From contig JAPLNJ010000930.1 in NCBI GenBank assembly GCA_026692885.1, positions 1 through 7,114 of the forward strand: a DNA stretch of 7,114 bases, written 5' to 3'. This document shows positions 1 through 6,433 of the stretch, piece after piece. Each line of letters begins with the position of its first letter. Position 1 is the stretch's first letter. Under the pieces are notes generated by a model, which was not told the DNA's origin, did not search any database, and saw nothing but the letters and a program-made list of their open reading frames with translations. The position numbers and the translations under genes are program-made. This DNA comes from Planctomycetota bacterium. Its GTDB lineage: Bacteria; Planctomycetota; Planctomycetia; Pirellulales; Pirellulaceae.

Positions 1-21
1 TTCCGACGCAGAGCGTCGGAA
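1..21. repeat. Perfect intergenic hairpin repeat at the left edge
   Basis: TTCCGACGC (1-9) and GCGTCGGAA (13-21) form a perfect 9-bp stem around an AGA loop, followed by CGAG. I know this kind of short palindrome as a dispersed intergenic repeat in planctomycete genomes, but that is from memory. It may extend beyond the left edge. No T-run follows, so it does not look like a simple rho-independent terminator on the plus strand. Confidence 0.6.
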
Positions 22-218
22 CGAGAAAAAGGTGAATGCCGACACCTGGAAAACCGTTTCGTGCTCGCAGGTATCAGCTGATGAGCGTTCCAGCGTTTGA
101 CTAGCCGAGGGAATCGCGCACGGGCAAATCCCTCTGGGTAAGAAACCGTGCCGTAAGTCATTTGCTCAATGAGCCTTGCGTTTACCTATCGCAACTTGCT
201 AGACTTGCACCTAACAAA

Positions 219-1150
219 ATGCAGATCGAAGACACGAGCCCGATGAAACCCGCTGCCAAGACAACTCCCGCAGGCCCGCACCCGGAACCATTGTCCCGTT
301 GTGCCCGCGCGCTCGATTTGCTACGCAGAACATGCCTGTGCAAATCACCGGGCGCCGTGGGTCTGCTGGCAGCGGGGTTGCTTGTCACCGTGCTCATCAC
401 GCTGTACGTCAAGTCGCAGATGGAAGCGGACGCACGACGTGACTTCGTCTTTGCCTGCCACGAGGTCCAGCTCAGTCTCGACGCTCGGCTCGCCGCCAAC
501 GCCCAGGTCCTGCGGGCTGGCGCAGCACTTTTTTCCGCGGGAACGGTCTCGCGCGAAGAATGGCGGAGTTTCACCCAGGAACTCCAGTTAGAACGGCAAC
601 TGCCCGGTATTCAGGGTCTCGGCTTTGCGCAGTTGATTCCCCGCGAGCAACTGCCTCAACACATTCAGGAAATTCGCCGCGAAGGTTTCCCGGACTACCA
701 GGTAACGCCCGCAGGCGAACGAGATACCTACTCGGCCATCATCTACCTTGAACCTTTTTCGGAGCGGAATCTGCGTGCCTTTGGCTACGATATGCTCACC
801 GAACCTGTCCGCCGCGCAGCAATGGAACGGGCGCGGGATGACGCGAACGCCGTGCTGTCCGGGAAAGTCATCTTGGTACAAGAGACCGACCAGGACGTTC
901 AATCCGGCGTCTTATTGTATATCCCGGTGTACCGTCATGGGTTGCCGATTGAAACCATTGCACAACGCCGCGCTGCGATCGAGGGTTGGGTCTATAGTCC
1001 CTACCGGATGACGGATCTGATGCGCGGTATCTTGACAGGCTGGGAGGCGGTTCTGGCGAAGAGGCCGATTCGCGTGCAGGTCTGCGATGGCGAGGTGTTT
1101 TCCGCGGATGCCCTGCTGTACGACAGCCGGAGTGGCGAGCTTCCGACTAC
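219..1150 (+). pseudogene. CHASE-domain sensor histidine kinase, N-terminal fragment (internal deletion)
   Basis: This is the extracellular sensor half of a membrane histidine kinase. Counting from the ATG at 219, a basic cytoplasmic leader is followed by one membrane helix at about residues 44-64 and then a CHASE domain at about 70-290. Family-typical motifs are REEWRSF, LPGIQGLGFA, YLEPFSERNLRAFGYDM, VRRAAMERARD, LSGKVILVQE and the GWVYSPYRM end. CHASE domains sense small ligands outside the membrane and normally precede a second membrane helix, often PAS domains, and a kinase core. Here the second helix, the phosphoacceptor histidine and most of the ATPase domain are missing. After LLYDSRSG (about 1110-1136) the frame turns into an arginine-rich, low-information stretch that runs without a stop into gvpN and ends at 2483. 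The true kinase tail lies in another frame just downstream. ATG 219 and ATG 243 are both possible starts, neither with a good Shine-Dalgarno; TTG 162 is also open. The right boundary is my estimate of the deletion point. If translated, the product would be a CHASE-GvpN chimera. Confidence 0.7.
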
Positions 1151-1321
1151 GCGGAGGCCGCGGGTGGAGAGTGTGGCGTCCACAGCGTTCCAGGCAAAGG
1201 CACGGTGGTTACTGCGATCCTTCCGCTCGTGCGGCCTGACGCGGCTCAGCGGGAGCAGGAGCTGGAGAGAAAGGAGGCGATGGATGGAGATGCAACTCGC
1301 AATCTGCCCTTGGTGCCATAA
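1151..1321 (+). pseudogene. C-terminal remnant of the histidine kinase ATPase domain
   Basis: In the frame two bases on from the CHASE frame (codons at 1151, 1172 and so on) the sequence reads AEAAGGECGVHSVPGKGT followed by VVTAILPL. This is the usual end of a HATPase_c domain, with the glycine-rich SxPGKGT turn and the final strand. A charged tail (QREQELERKEAMDGD) leads to a TAA at 1319-1321. There is no start of its own, and the frame upstream of about 1140 (VRQPEWRASDY) does not look like a kinase. The simplest reading is that it belonged to the same gene as the CHASE fragment, with at least the phosphoacceptor domain and the N and G1 boxes deleted between them. Its last 38 bases overlap the start of gvpN, so the intact kinase would have been translationally coupled to gvpN. 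This rests on motif reading; a profile search with HATPase_c would settle it. Confidence 0.7.
1271..1277 (+). promoter_or_regulatory. Strong Shine-Dalgarno for gvpN
   Basis: AAGGAGG lies six bases before the ATG at 1284. It is the best ribosome-binding site in the window, and it falls exactly where the GvpN homology starts. This is the main reason for splitting the long frame into a kinase remnant and an independent gvpN. It lies inside the out-of-frame kinase tail, as expected for two overlapping, coupled genes. Confidence 0.8.
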
Positions 1322-2483
1322 AGAAGTTCGGGTGGAATCCGAGCGTAAACGCCGCTACGCGTGCCCCTTCTGTAAGGACGAGTTCAGCTTTACCCCCAAT
1401 GCCGTTCAGGTAGAGGCGAAGCCACCAGCTCAGCGACGTGGGGCACAAACTGCTCCACCAGCGGACTTCGTGGAGACGCCCTTTGTCAAGGACCTGGTAG
1501 ACCGCACTTTGGTCTATCTCCGGGATGGTCTACACGTGCATCTGTCCGGTCCAGCAGGCAGCGGCAAGACCACGATCGCGCTCCACGTGGCCCAGCAGTT
1601 AGGTCGTCCGGTGGTGCTGATCCATGGCGATGACCAGATGGGTACCTCGGATCTGGTGGGCAAGGAGAGCGGCTACAAGCGAAGTTATGTGCGTGACGAG
1701 TACGTGCATACCGTGCTCAAGGTCCAGGAAGAGTCCAAGCCGCTGTGGGTGGGCAGGGCCCTGACCGAGGCCTGCCAGCAAGGCTGCAGCGTGGTCTATG
1801 ACGAATTCACGCGTTCGCGGCCTGAGGCCAACAATGTGCTGCTGTCTGTCCTGGAGGAACGCGTGCTGCCGCTCCGCGGCGGGCATCTCGCCGTGCACCC
1901 CGATTTCCGTATAATCTTCACCAGCAATCCCGCCGACTACGCGGGCGTTCACGGCGCCCAAGATGCGCTCCTGGACCGCATGGTGACGATCCTCCTGAGT
2001 GGCTTCGACCAGGATACCGAGGCCGGTATCACCCAGGCCCACTCCGGACTGCCCCTGGCGGAGGTTGAGCGGATCGTCGCCCTGGTCCGAGCCTTCCGCG
2101 ACGCGGGGCTCAAGACCAGCAGCGCCAGTGTCCGGCCGGCCGTCTTGATCTCCAGGATTCTGCGGGTGCGAAGTGGGCACGCCTACGCCGAGAACCCGAT
2201 CTTTATCCAGACCTGCCGAGATGTCCTCCTGTCCCAGGCACGCCGCACAGGAACGACTCTGCAGGAGGACCAGCAAAACGAGCAAACCCTGTTGCGTCTG
2301 ATCCAGGAGATCTGCTCGGTACCGCTGCCCATAGAATGCCCCGCTTTCGGGACCACGGTCCAGGGACTGAAGGATGACAGTCTGATGGCAAGACTGGGCG
2401 AAGATCGAGAGGTTCAGCAACTGCTGCTCAGGAAAATACAGGAGCTGGGGCTGGCCAGCATGCTGCTCACGAAGGTCTCGTAG
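1284..2483 (+). CDS. gvpN: Gas vesicle protein GvpN, AAA+ ATPase with N-terminal zinc-ribbon-like module
   Basis: This is a 399-residue cytoplasmic AAA+ ATPase of the MoxR-like GvpN family, which helps enlarge gas vesicles during their assembly. Seen in order: CPWC (8-11) and CPFC (27-30), a likely zinc ribbon similar in layout to MJ0042-type fingers; a proline- and alanine-rich linker (about 40-60); the GvpN opening FVETPFVKDL (62-71); Walker A GPAGSGKT (89-96); the family block VVLIHGDDQMGTSDLVG (110-126); Walker B VVYDEF (170-175) running into TRSRPEANNVLLSVLEE; sensor-1 FTSNP (212-216) followed by ADYAGVHGAQDAL; a likely arginine finger in DRM (231-233); and a sensor-2-like helical region near 282-294. 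A tail of about 60 residues follows and shows no motif I recognise. The start is fixed by AAGGAGG at 1271-1277; ATG 1290 is an alternative. The same frame stays open upstream into the CHASE fragment, so automatic gene callers may report one 740-770-residue protein. The zinc module is unusual for GvpN. No gvpA, gvpF/L or gvpK lies in the window, so its partners must be elsewhere or absent. The family call is firm; the role in this organism is inferred. Confidence 0.9.
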   Translation: MEMQLAICPWCHKEVRVESERKRRYACPFCKDEFSFTPNAVQVEAKPPAQRRGAQTAPPADFVETPFVKDLVDRTLVYLRDGLHVHLSGPAGSGKTTIALHVAQQLGRPVVLIHGDDQMGTSDLVGKESGYKRSYVRDEYVHTVLKVQEESKPLWVGRALTEACQQGCSVVYDEFTRSRPEANNVLLSVLEERVLPLRGGHLAVHPDFRIIFTSNPADYAGVHGAQDALLDRMVTILLSGFDQDTEAGITQAHSGLPLAEVERIVALVRAFRDAGLKTSSASVRPAVLISRILRVRSGHAYAENPIFIQTCRDVLLSQARRTGTTLQEDQQNEQTLLRLIQEICSVPLPIECPAFGTTVQGLKDDSLMARLGEDREVQQLLLRKIQELGLASMLLTKVS

Positions 2484-2525
2484 GGCCAGCGGACGGAACA
2501 CGACGACCCGCTGCCCGCAGCAGTT

Positions 2526-2574
2526 TGGGAGGGCGAGGCTCCTGCCGAGCCGAAGTGGCATGGGAGGGCGAGGC
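2526..2574. repeat. Tandem intergenic repeat, one full and one partial unit
   Basis: TGGGAGGGCGAGGC occurs at 2526-2539 and again at 2561-2574, 35 bases apart. The first copy continues into a small hairpin, GGCTC (2537-2541) with GAGCC (2547-2551); the second copy diverges after 14 bases. I recall this unit as a common dispersed repeat in planctomycetes, often mis-translated as 'GSAGASPSQ' or 'GGRGSCRAE' in spurious predicted proteins. Both of those strings can be read here, on opposite strands. Confidence 0.65.
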
Positions 2575-2875
2575 AAAGTTGGGGTTGGCGCGTGAAAGCA
2601 ATCGGGCAGGTATTGTTTACGGAAGTTGGGCGGCAAAGATGGTGGATGTTCCTGGTTTTCTCGCCCCGCAGGGGCCAAAACAAATCAGACAAACTGAACA
2701 CGCCACTCCCGACCCCTAGCCACACGTCTGCCCAATTTTGCGCGGGCCACCCCCGGGCGCTCATGTCAGCCGCATTTCGTCACCTGATCGTGCCCTGGCA
2801 ACACGCACGCCCCCTTTGCAAACGTCGGCGGAAGCACAATACTTCCAGAGTTCTGATCTCGGGATTCTGCAGGAA

Positions 2876-2882
2876 AAGGTGG
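2876..2882 (+). promoter_or_regulatory. Shine-Dalgarno of the ABC ATPase gene
   Basis: AAGGTGG lies five bases before the ATG at 2888, with AGGAAA just upstream of it. It favours ATG 2888 over the in-frame TTG at 2738, whose extra 50 codons show no ABC homology, and over the internal ATG at 2903. Confidence 0.55.
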
Positions 2883-2887
2883 CCACG

Positions 2888-3604
2888 ATGGATGCATCGG
2901 CGATGAGCGTGCGTGTGGTCGGTGTGCATAAGTACTTCCGGCGCGGCAGCGAACGGCTCGACGTGCTCAACGGTCTGTCGCTGGACGTCCCGAACGGCGA
3001 TTTCTTGGCCCTGATGGGGCCGAGCGGTTCGGGAAAAACGACGCTCTTGAATCTGATCGCCGGTCTGGATACGCCCAGCGAAGGCGAGGTCTGGGTCGGC
3101 GACGAACTCGTGTCGGCCATGACCGAGAGCCAGCTCGCCCGCTGGCGCACACGCAACATCGGCTTCATTTTCCAGTTCTACCATCTGCTGCCGGTGCTGA
3201 CGGCGTACGAGAACGTCGAACTGCCGCTGCTGCTGTTGCCGCTGTCGTCCGCCCAGCGTCGCGAGCAAGTCGGGACGGCGCTGGAATTGGTGGGACTGAC
3301 GGATCGCCTGTCACACCGGCCTGGCCAGCTGTCCGGCGGTCAGCAGCAACGCGTGGGCATCGCTCGGGCGATCGTGACCGACCCGCGGGTGATCGTGGCC
3401 GACGAACCGACCGGCGATCTGGACGCCAAATCGGCACACGAGATTCTGGATCTGATGTGCGAGCTGCGGAAGTCGCTGCACAAAACCATCCTCTTGGTCA
3501 CGCACGACCCGCGGGCCGCCGAGCGGGCACAGCGGACGTTGTACCTGGATAAGGGACAATTGGTGAGCCACATGGAGTTGTACGCCGAGAGGCCCCGGAC
3601 ATGA
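2888..3604 (+). CDS. ABC transporter ATP-binding protein (MacB/LolD/FtsE type)
   Basis: This 238-residue cytoplasmic ATPase hydrolyses ATP to drive the two FtsX-type permeases encoded next to it. All motifs are intact: Walker A GPSGSGKT (44-51), Q-loop glutamine in FIFQ (about 96), signature LSGGQ (148-152), Walker B VIVADE (168-173) with catalytic glutamate, D-loop GDLD (176-179) and the switch histidine in VTHD (206). Length and motif spacing match the LolD/MacB-N/FtsE subfamily, which works by mechanotransmission in lipoprotein release, toxin or drug efflux, or cell-wall control rather than classical translocation. It is the first gene of the operon. Its stop overlaps the permease start as ATGA (3601-3604), which implies translational coupling. 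The subfamily is secure; the substrate cannot be told from sequence, and lolD is not justified as a name without the lipoprotein-release partners. Confidence 0.93.
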   Translation: MDASAMSVRVVGVHKYFRRGSERLDVLNGLSLDVPNGDFLALMGPSGSGKTTLLNLIAGLDTPSEGEVWVGDELVSAMTESQLARWRTRNIGFIFQFYHLLPVLTAYENVELPLLLLPLSSAQRREQVGTALELVGLTDRLSHRPGQLSGGQQQRVGIARAIVTDPRVIVADEPTGDLDAKSAHEILDLMCELRKSLHKTILLVTHDPRAAERAQRTLYLDKGQLVSHMELYAERPRT

Positions 3605-4863
3605 AATTCCTGTTGCTGATCGCGAAAAACGTGCGCCGTAACCCGCTGCGTACGAGCTTGACTTCCCTGGGTACCATCGTCCTGGTGTTCGTTGTGACGC
3701 TGGTCTGGTCGGTGCTGAGTTTCCTGGACCGGGAAACGGAAGCCAAGAGTCAGAACCTGAAGTGCATCGTCACGGAACGCTGGCAGATGCCCAGCCGCCT
3801 GCCGTTTTCGTACGCGACCGCGATGGAGGAGTACGCCTGGCAGGACCCGGCGGATAAGCGGCCCCAGGGTAAACTCGACAACCTGATGACCTGGACGTTC
3901 TACGGCGGCACCACCGATCCCGTCAATCGCACGCCCGAGAGCGTGTTGTTCGCGATCGCCATGGAACCGCGGAAGATGCTGACCATGATGGAGGAACTCG
4001 ACGCCTTGCCTCCCAACCAGAAAGCACCGCTTCAGGCGGCGATCGGCAAGATGGAGAGCAACCGCCGCGGGATCGTCGTCGGCCCCGGCCGTTTGAAGCA
4101 GATGAAGCTGCGCGTCGGCGATCGGTTCACCATCACCAGCTACAACTATAAGGGCATCGACTTGGAGTTCGAGGTGATGGGCGAATTCCCGCCGGTGCCC
4201 AGGTACGACCAGACGGCGGTCATGAATCGCGACTACCTGAACGACGCGCTCGACGCTTGGCCGCGATCCCACAACAACCAGAAGCATCCGATGGCGGAAC
4301 GCCCCTTGAATCTGCTGTGGCTCCGGTTCCCGGATGCGGAGACCTTCTCGAAAGTGGCCACCGCGATCACCAACTCGCCGGATTTTTCCAATCCGGCCGT
4401 CAAGTGTGAAACGCTGTCGTCCGGCGTAGCAGCCTTCCTGGAAGCCTACCGGGATCTGTTGTTTGGCATGCGGTGGTTCCTGTCGCCGGCCATTCTGATC
4501 ACGCTCTCGCTGGTTATCTCCAACGCGATCAGCATCAGCGTCCGCGAGCGCCGCCAGGAACTGGCCGTGCTGAAGGTCCTCGGCTTCCGGCCGCAACAGG
4601 TGATGCTGCTGGTGCTGGGTGAGGCGCTGTTAATCGGCGTTCTTTCCGGGGCGTTGAGTTCCACCGCGACCTTCGCGTATATCAATTACGTGATGGGCGG
4701 GATCAAATTCCCGATCGCTTTTTTCCCGGCTTTCGTCATTTCGTCCCAATCGCTCTGGTGGGGACCCGCCGTGGGCGCGGGTACGGCGCTGGTGGGCAGT
4801 TTCCTGCCGGCCTGGACGGCTCGTTCCGTGAAAGTCTCCGAAGTCTTTGCCAAAGTAGCTTGA
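3601..4863 (+). CDS. ABC transporter permease, FtsX/MacB type (first permease)
   Basis: This 420-residue inner-membrane permease has the four-helix layout of the type VII ABC family. There is one helix at about 22-42, a large extracytoplasmic domain (about 43-290, MacB periplasmic-core-like), then three helices at about 293-313, 334-360 and 386-406. The cytoplasmic loop SVRERRQELAVLKVLGFRP (313-331) is the hallmark FtsX coupling region that contacts the ATPase. The C-terminal PAWTARSVKVSEV is also typical. The start is fixed by the ATGA overlap with the ATPase gene, with a modest GAGAGG at 3587-3592. The basic N-terminus (AKNVRRNPLRTSLT) is a cytoplasmic amphipathic lead-in typical of the family. 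It is expected to form a heterodimer with the second permease. No frameshift or truncation is seen; substrate unknown. Confidence 0.9.
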   Translation: MKFLLLIAKNVRRNPLRTSLTSLGTIVLVFVVTLVWSVLSFLDRETEAKSQNLKCIVTERWQMPSRLPFSYATAMEEYAWQDPADKRPQGKLDNLMTWTFYGGTTDPVNRTPESVLFAIAMEPRKMLTMMEELDALPPNQKAPLQAAIGKMESNRRGIVVGPGRLKQMKLRVGDRFTITSYNYKGIDLEFEVMGEFPPVPRYDQTAVMNRDYLNDALDAWPRSHNNQKHPMAERPLNLLWLRFPDAETFSKVATAITNSPDFSNPAVKCETLSSGVAAFLEAYRDLLFGMRWFLSPAILITLSLVISNAISISVRERRQELAVLKVLGFRPQQVMLLVLGEALLIGVLSGALSSTATFAYINYVMGGIKFPIAFFPAFVISSQSLWWGPAVGAGTALVGSFLPAWTARSVKVSEVFAKVA

Positions 4864-4870
4864 GACACGC

Positions 4871-6343
4871 ATGACTTACATTTTCAAACTCATGGGCCAG
4901 CTGCTGGTCCTCGTCACGGGAACGATTGGCGCACCGGTTACCGTGGCGAGCGGCCTACTGCTCGTGGGGCTGATGGCGTTGGTCGTCCGCGTGCCAATCC
5001 GTTACAACGTCCGCAATCTGTTGGCCCGCTGGCGGACGACGGCGATGACGGCCCTGGCCTTCACTCTGGTGATCGGCTTGCTGACGGTGATGCTCGCCTT
5101 TGTCAACGGCATGTACCAGCTGACGGAGAACAGTGGACGGCCCGACAATCTGATCATCATTGCCGCCGGGAACAACGACGAGACATTTAGCAATCTGGCC
5201 TTCACCGACGTGGCGGACGTGGAGAACCAACCGGGCCTCGCCCGCACCGAGCAGGGTCTGCCGCTGTGCAGCAAAGAGACTTTCCTAATCGTCAACCAAC
5301 CCGTCGCCAACGCGGCCGCGACGCGACCGCCACGGGGCGTCTGGAATCGGCTGGGCCGGCTGGTCACGTCGCTGTTCGGCAAGAACGCGACGGCCGAACG
5401 GCCCCATCGCCGGTTCTTGCAATTGCGAGGCATTGAGGATCCGGCCATCGCCGCCCAGGTCCACCGCGTCGGACTCTATCCAGGCGGCGACTGGTTCTCG
5501 GAGGCTGGCGTGCAGGCCGTGGCGGACCCCGGCAGCGATTCCGCTTCCGCCCCCGCGCTGATCCAAGCCGTGCTCGGGGAAGGTGTCGCCCGCGTGTTGG
5601 GCAGCGACCGTGGTGAAGAGGAGCTGGCGCAAGCCCGCAATCCAGACCGCTTGGACGTCGGCGACACGTTCAGCGTCGGTGAACGTCGATGGCTGGTGGT
5701 GGGCGTTATGCGGTCCACGGGCCTGACGTTCGATTCCGAGATTTGGGCCCGACGCGACGGGGTGGGCAAGGCGTTTGGCAAGGAGACGTACACGTCGCTG
5801 GTCTTGACGGCGACCAGCGCAGCGGAAGCTCAGCGTCTGAAGGACTTCTTCGCGAAGGATTATGGCAAGGCCACGCTGCAACCGCTCTTGGAGCCGGAGT
5901 ACTACAGCGGGTTGTCGGGCACGAACAAGCAGTTCCTGGTCGCCATCATTTTCCTGGCCGCCGTCATGTCCATCGGCGGCGTGTTCGGCGTGATGAACAC
6001 GATGTTCGCGGCCATCAGCCAGCGGACGAAGGACATCGGCGTGATGCGTCTGCTGGGCTTCAGCCGACGGCAGATGCTGCTGTCTTTCTTGCTGGAATCC
6101 CTGGTGATTGCCTTGGTCGGCGGCCTGGTGGGCTGCGCGCTCGGCTGCCTGTCAGACGGTTGGTCCGCCTCGAGCATCGTGGGCAGCGGCCCGGGCGGCG
6201 GGAAGTCCGTGGTCTTGCAGCTGACGGTCAACAGCCAGATCCTGGCCTGCGGGATGCTGCTGACCCTGGTCATGGGGTTCGCTGGCGGTCTGGTGCCGGC
6301 GCTGCTGGCGATGCGTTTGAAGCCGCTGGAGTCGCTGCGGTAG
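4871..6343 (+). CDS. ABC transporter permease, FtsX/MacB type (second permease)
   Basis: This 490-residue inner-membrane permease is distinct from the first one. An additional N-terminal hydrophobic segment (about 22-41) precedes the family's first helix (57-80, after YNVRNLLARWRTTAMTALAF). A long extracytoplasmic domain (about 81-354) contains a strand-rich core near GDTFSVGERRWLVVGVMRS (264-282). Three C-terminal helices follow at about 355-378, 405-427 and 456-480. The coupling loop ISQRTKDIGVMRLLGFSRRQ (382-401) and the ending PALLAMRLKPLESLR are FtsX hallmarks. It starts seven bases after the first permease, with no clear Shine-Dalgarno, so coupled translation is likely. The extra helix would put the topology at five segments, or the first could be a cleaved or peripheral anchor. 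Its TAG stop is formed where the TA-bounded element at 6341-6506 begins. Confidence 0.9.
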   Translation: MTYIFKLMGQLLVLVTGTIGAPVTVASGLLLVGLMALVVRVPIRYNVRNLLARWRTTAMTALAFTLVIGLLTVMLAFVNGMYQLTENSGRPDNLIIIAAGNNDETFSNLAFTDVADVENQPGLARTEQGLPLCSKETFLIVNQPVANAAATRPPRGVWNRLGRLVTSLFGKNATAERPHRRFLQLRGIEDPAIAAQVHRVGLYPGGDWFSEAGVQAVADPGSDSASAPALIQAVLGEGVARVLGSDRGEEELAQARNPDRLDVGDTFSVGERRWLVVGVMRSTGLTFDSEIWARRDGVGKAFGKETYTSLVLTATSAAEAQRLKDFFAKDYGKATLQPLLEPEYYSGLSGTNKQFLVAIIFLAAVMSIGGVFGVMNTMFAAISQRTKDIGVMRLLGFSRRQMLLSFLLESLVIALVGGLVGCALGCLSDGWSASSIVGSGPGGGKSVVLQLTVNSQILACGMLLTLVMGFAGGLVPALLAMRLKPLESLR

Positions 6344-6363
6344 CCCGGATTATTCCCGAAACG

Positions 6364-6422
6364 GGTACGAAGGCTCTCCGAAGCCGTCGAATTGCGCGAC
6401 GGGCTCGGAGGCCCGTCGTACC
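6364..6422. repeat. Long imperfect palindrome in the centre of the element
   Basis: Two 26-base arms (6364-6389 and 6397-6422) are reverse complements at 21 of 26 positions, around a 7-base loop. The right arm alone also folds into a perfect 8-bp hairpin, CGACGGGC (6397-6404) with GCCCGTCG (6411-6418). The left arm has a weaker one, GGCT (6372-6375) with AGCC (6382-6385). The mismatches cluster at the arm centres, as if two related palindromic repeat units had been placed head to head. Confidence 0.65.
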
Positions 6423-6433
6423 TAGTGTTTTTT
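6397..6433 (+). terminator. Possible terminator for the ABC operon
   Basis: The 8-bp GC-rich hairpin at 6397-6418 is followed, after nine bases, by six T residues (6428-6433). The position 50-90 bases after the permease stop, between convergent genes, suits a terminator. The gap between stem and T-run is longer than usual, so this is tentative. Confidence 0.3.

Larger units (their letters stand above)
2484..2887. other. 404-base intergenic region between gvpN and the ABC operon
   Basis: No convincing gene is found on either strand. It holds the short tandem repeat described separately (2526-2574) and a hairpin at 2655-2681. The hairpin has a GCCCC/GGGGC stem (2663-2667 with 2671-2675) extended by GTTTT/AAAAC across a small internal loop. 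There is no T-run after the hairpin on either strand, so it is not a clear terminator. The ABC operon promoter should lie in the right half, but I see no good sigma-70 pair; TTTGCA (2815-2820) with CACAAT (2835-2840) has spacing that is too short. Small frames here translate repeat sequence and show no family features. Confidence 0.6.

Noticed and set aside
118..151. Inverted repeat GCACGG / CCGTGC with an inner CCC-TCT-GGG
   Set aside because: Short stems with a large loop; no riboswitch or known RNA family recognised.
176..205. Possible promoter TTGCGT (176-181) with TAGACT (200-205), spacing 18
   Set aside because: Both boxes match the consensus poorly and such pairs occur by chance; it would also leave only 13 bases before ATG 219.
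162..218. TTG start at 162 for the CHASE frame
   Set aside because: The extra 19 residues show no family features and there is no Shine-Dalgarno; an ATG at 219 or 243 is more natural.
1599..2678. Long minus-strand frame opposite gvpN
   Set aside because: Its left part lies opposite intact GvpN motifs and its right part runs through the repeat; no family motif seen.
2655..2681. Hairpin in the gvpN-ABC spacer as a terminator
   Set aside because: No T-run follows the stem on either strand; kept only as a structural note in the intergenic entry.
2414..2764. Minus-strand small protein containing GSAGASPSQ
   Set aside because: That string is the translation of the intergenic repeat, a known kind of spurious gene call.
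2738..2887. 50-codon N-terminal extension of the ABC ATPase from a TTG
   Set aside because: No ABC homology, and a ribosome site sits in front of ATG 2888.
3340..4596. Minus-strand frame of about 418 residues
   Set aside because: Opposite strand of the ATPase and first permease; high GC content leaves long shadow frames, and the composition is rich in R, H and Q without motifs.
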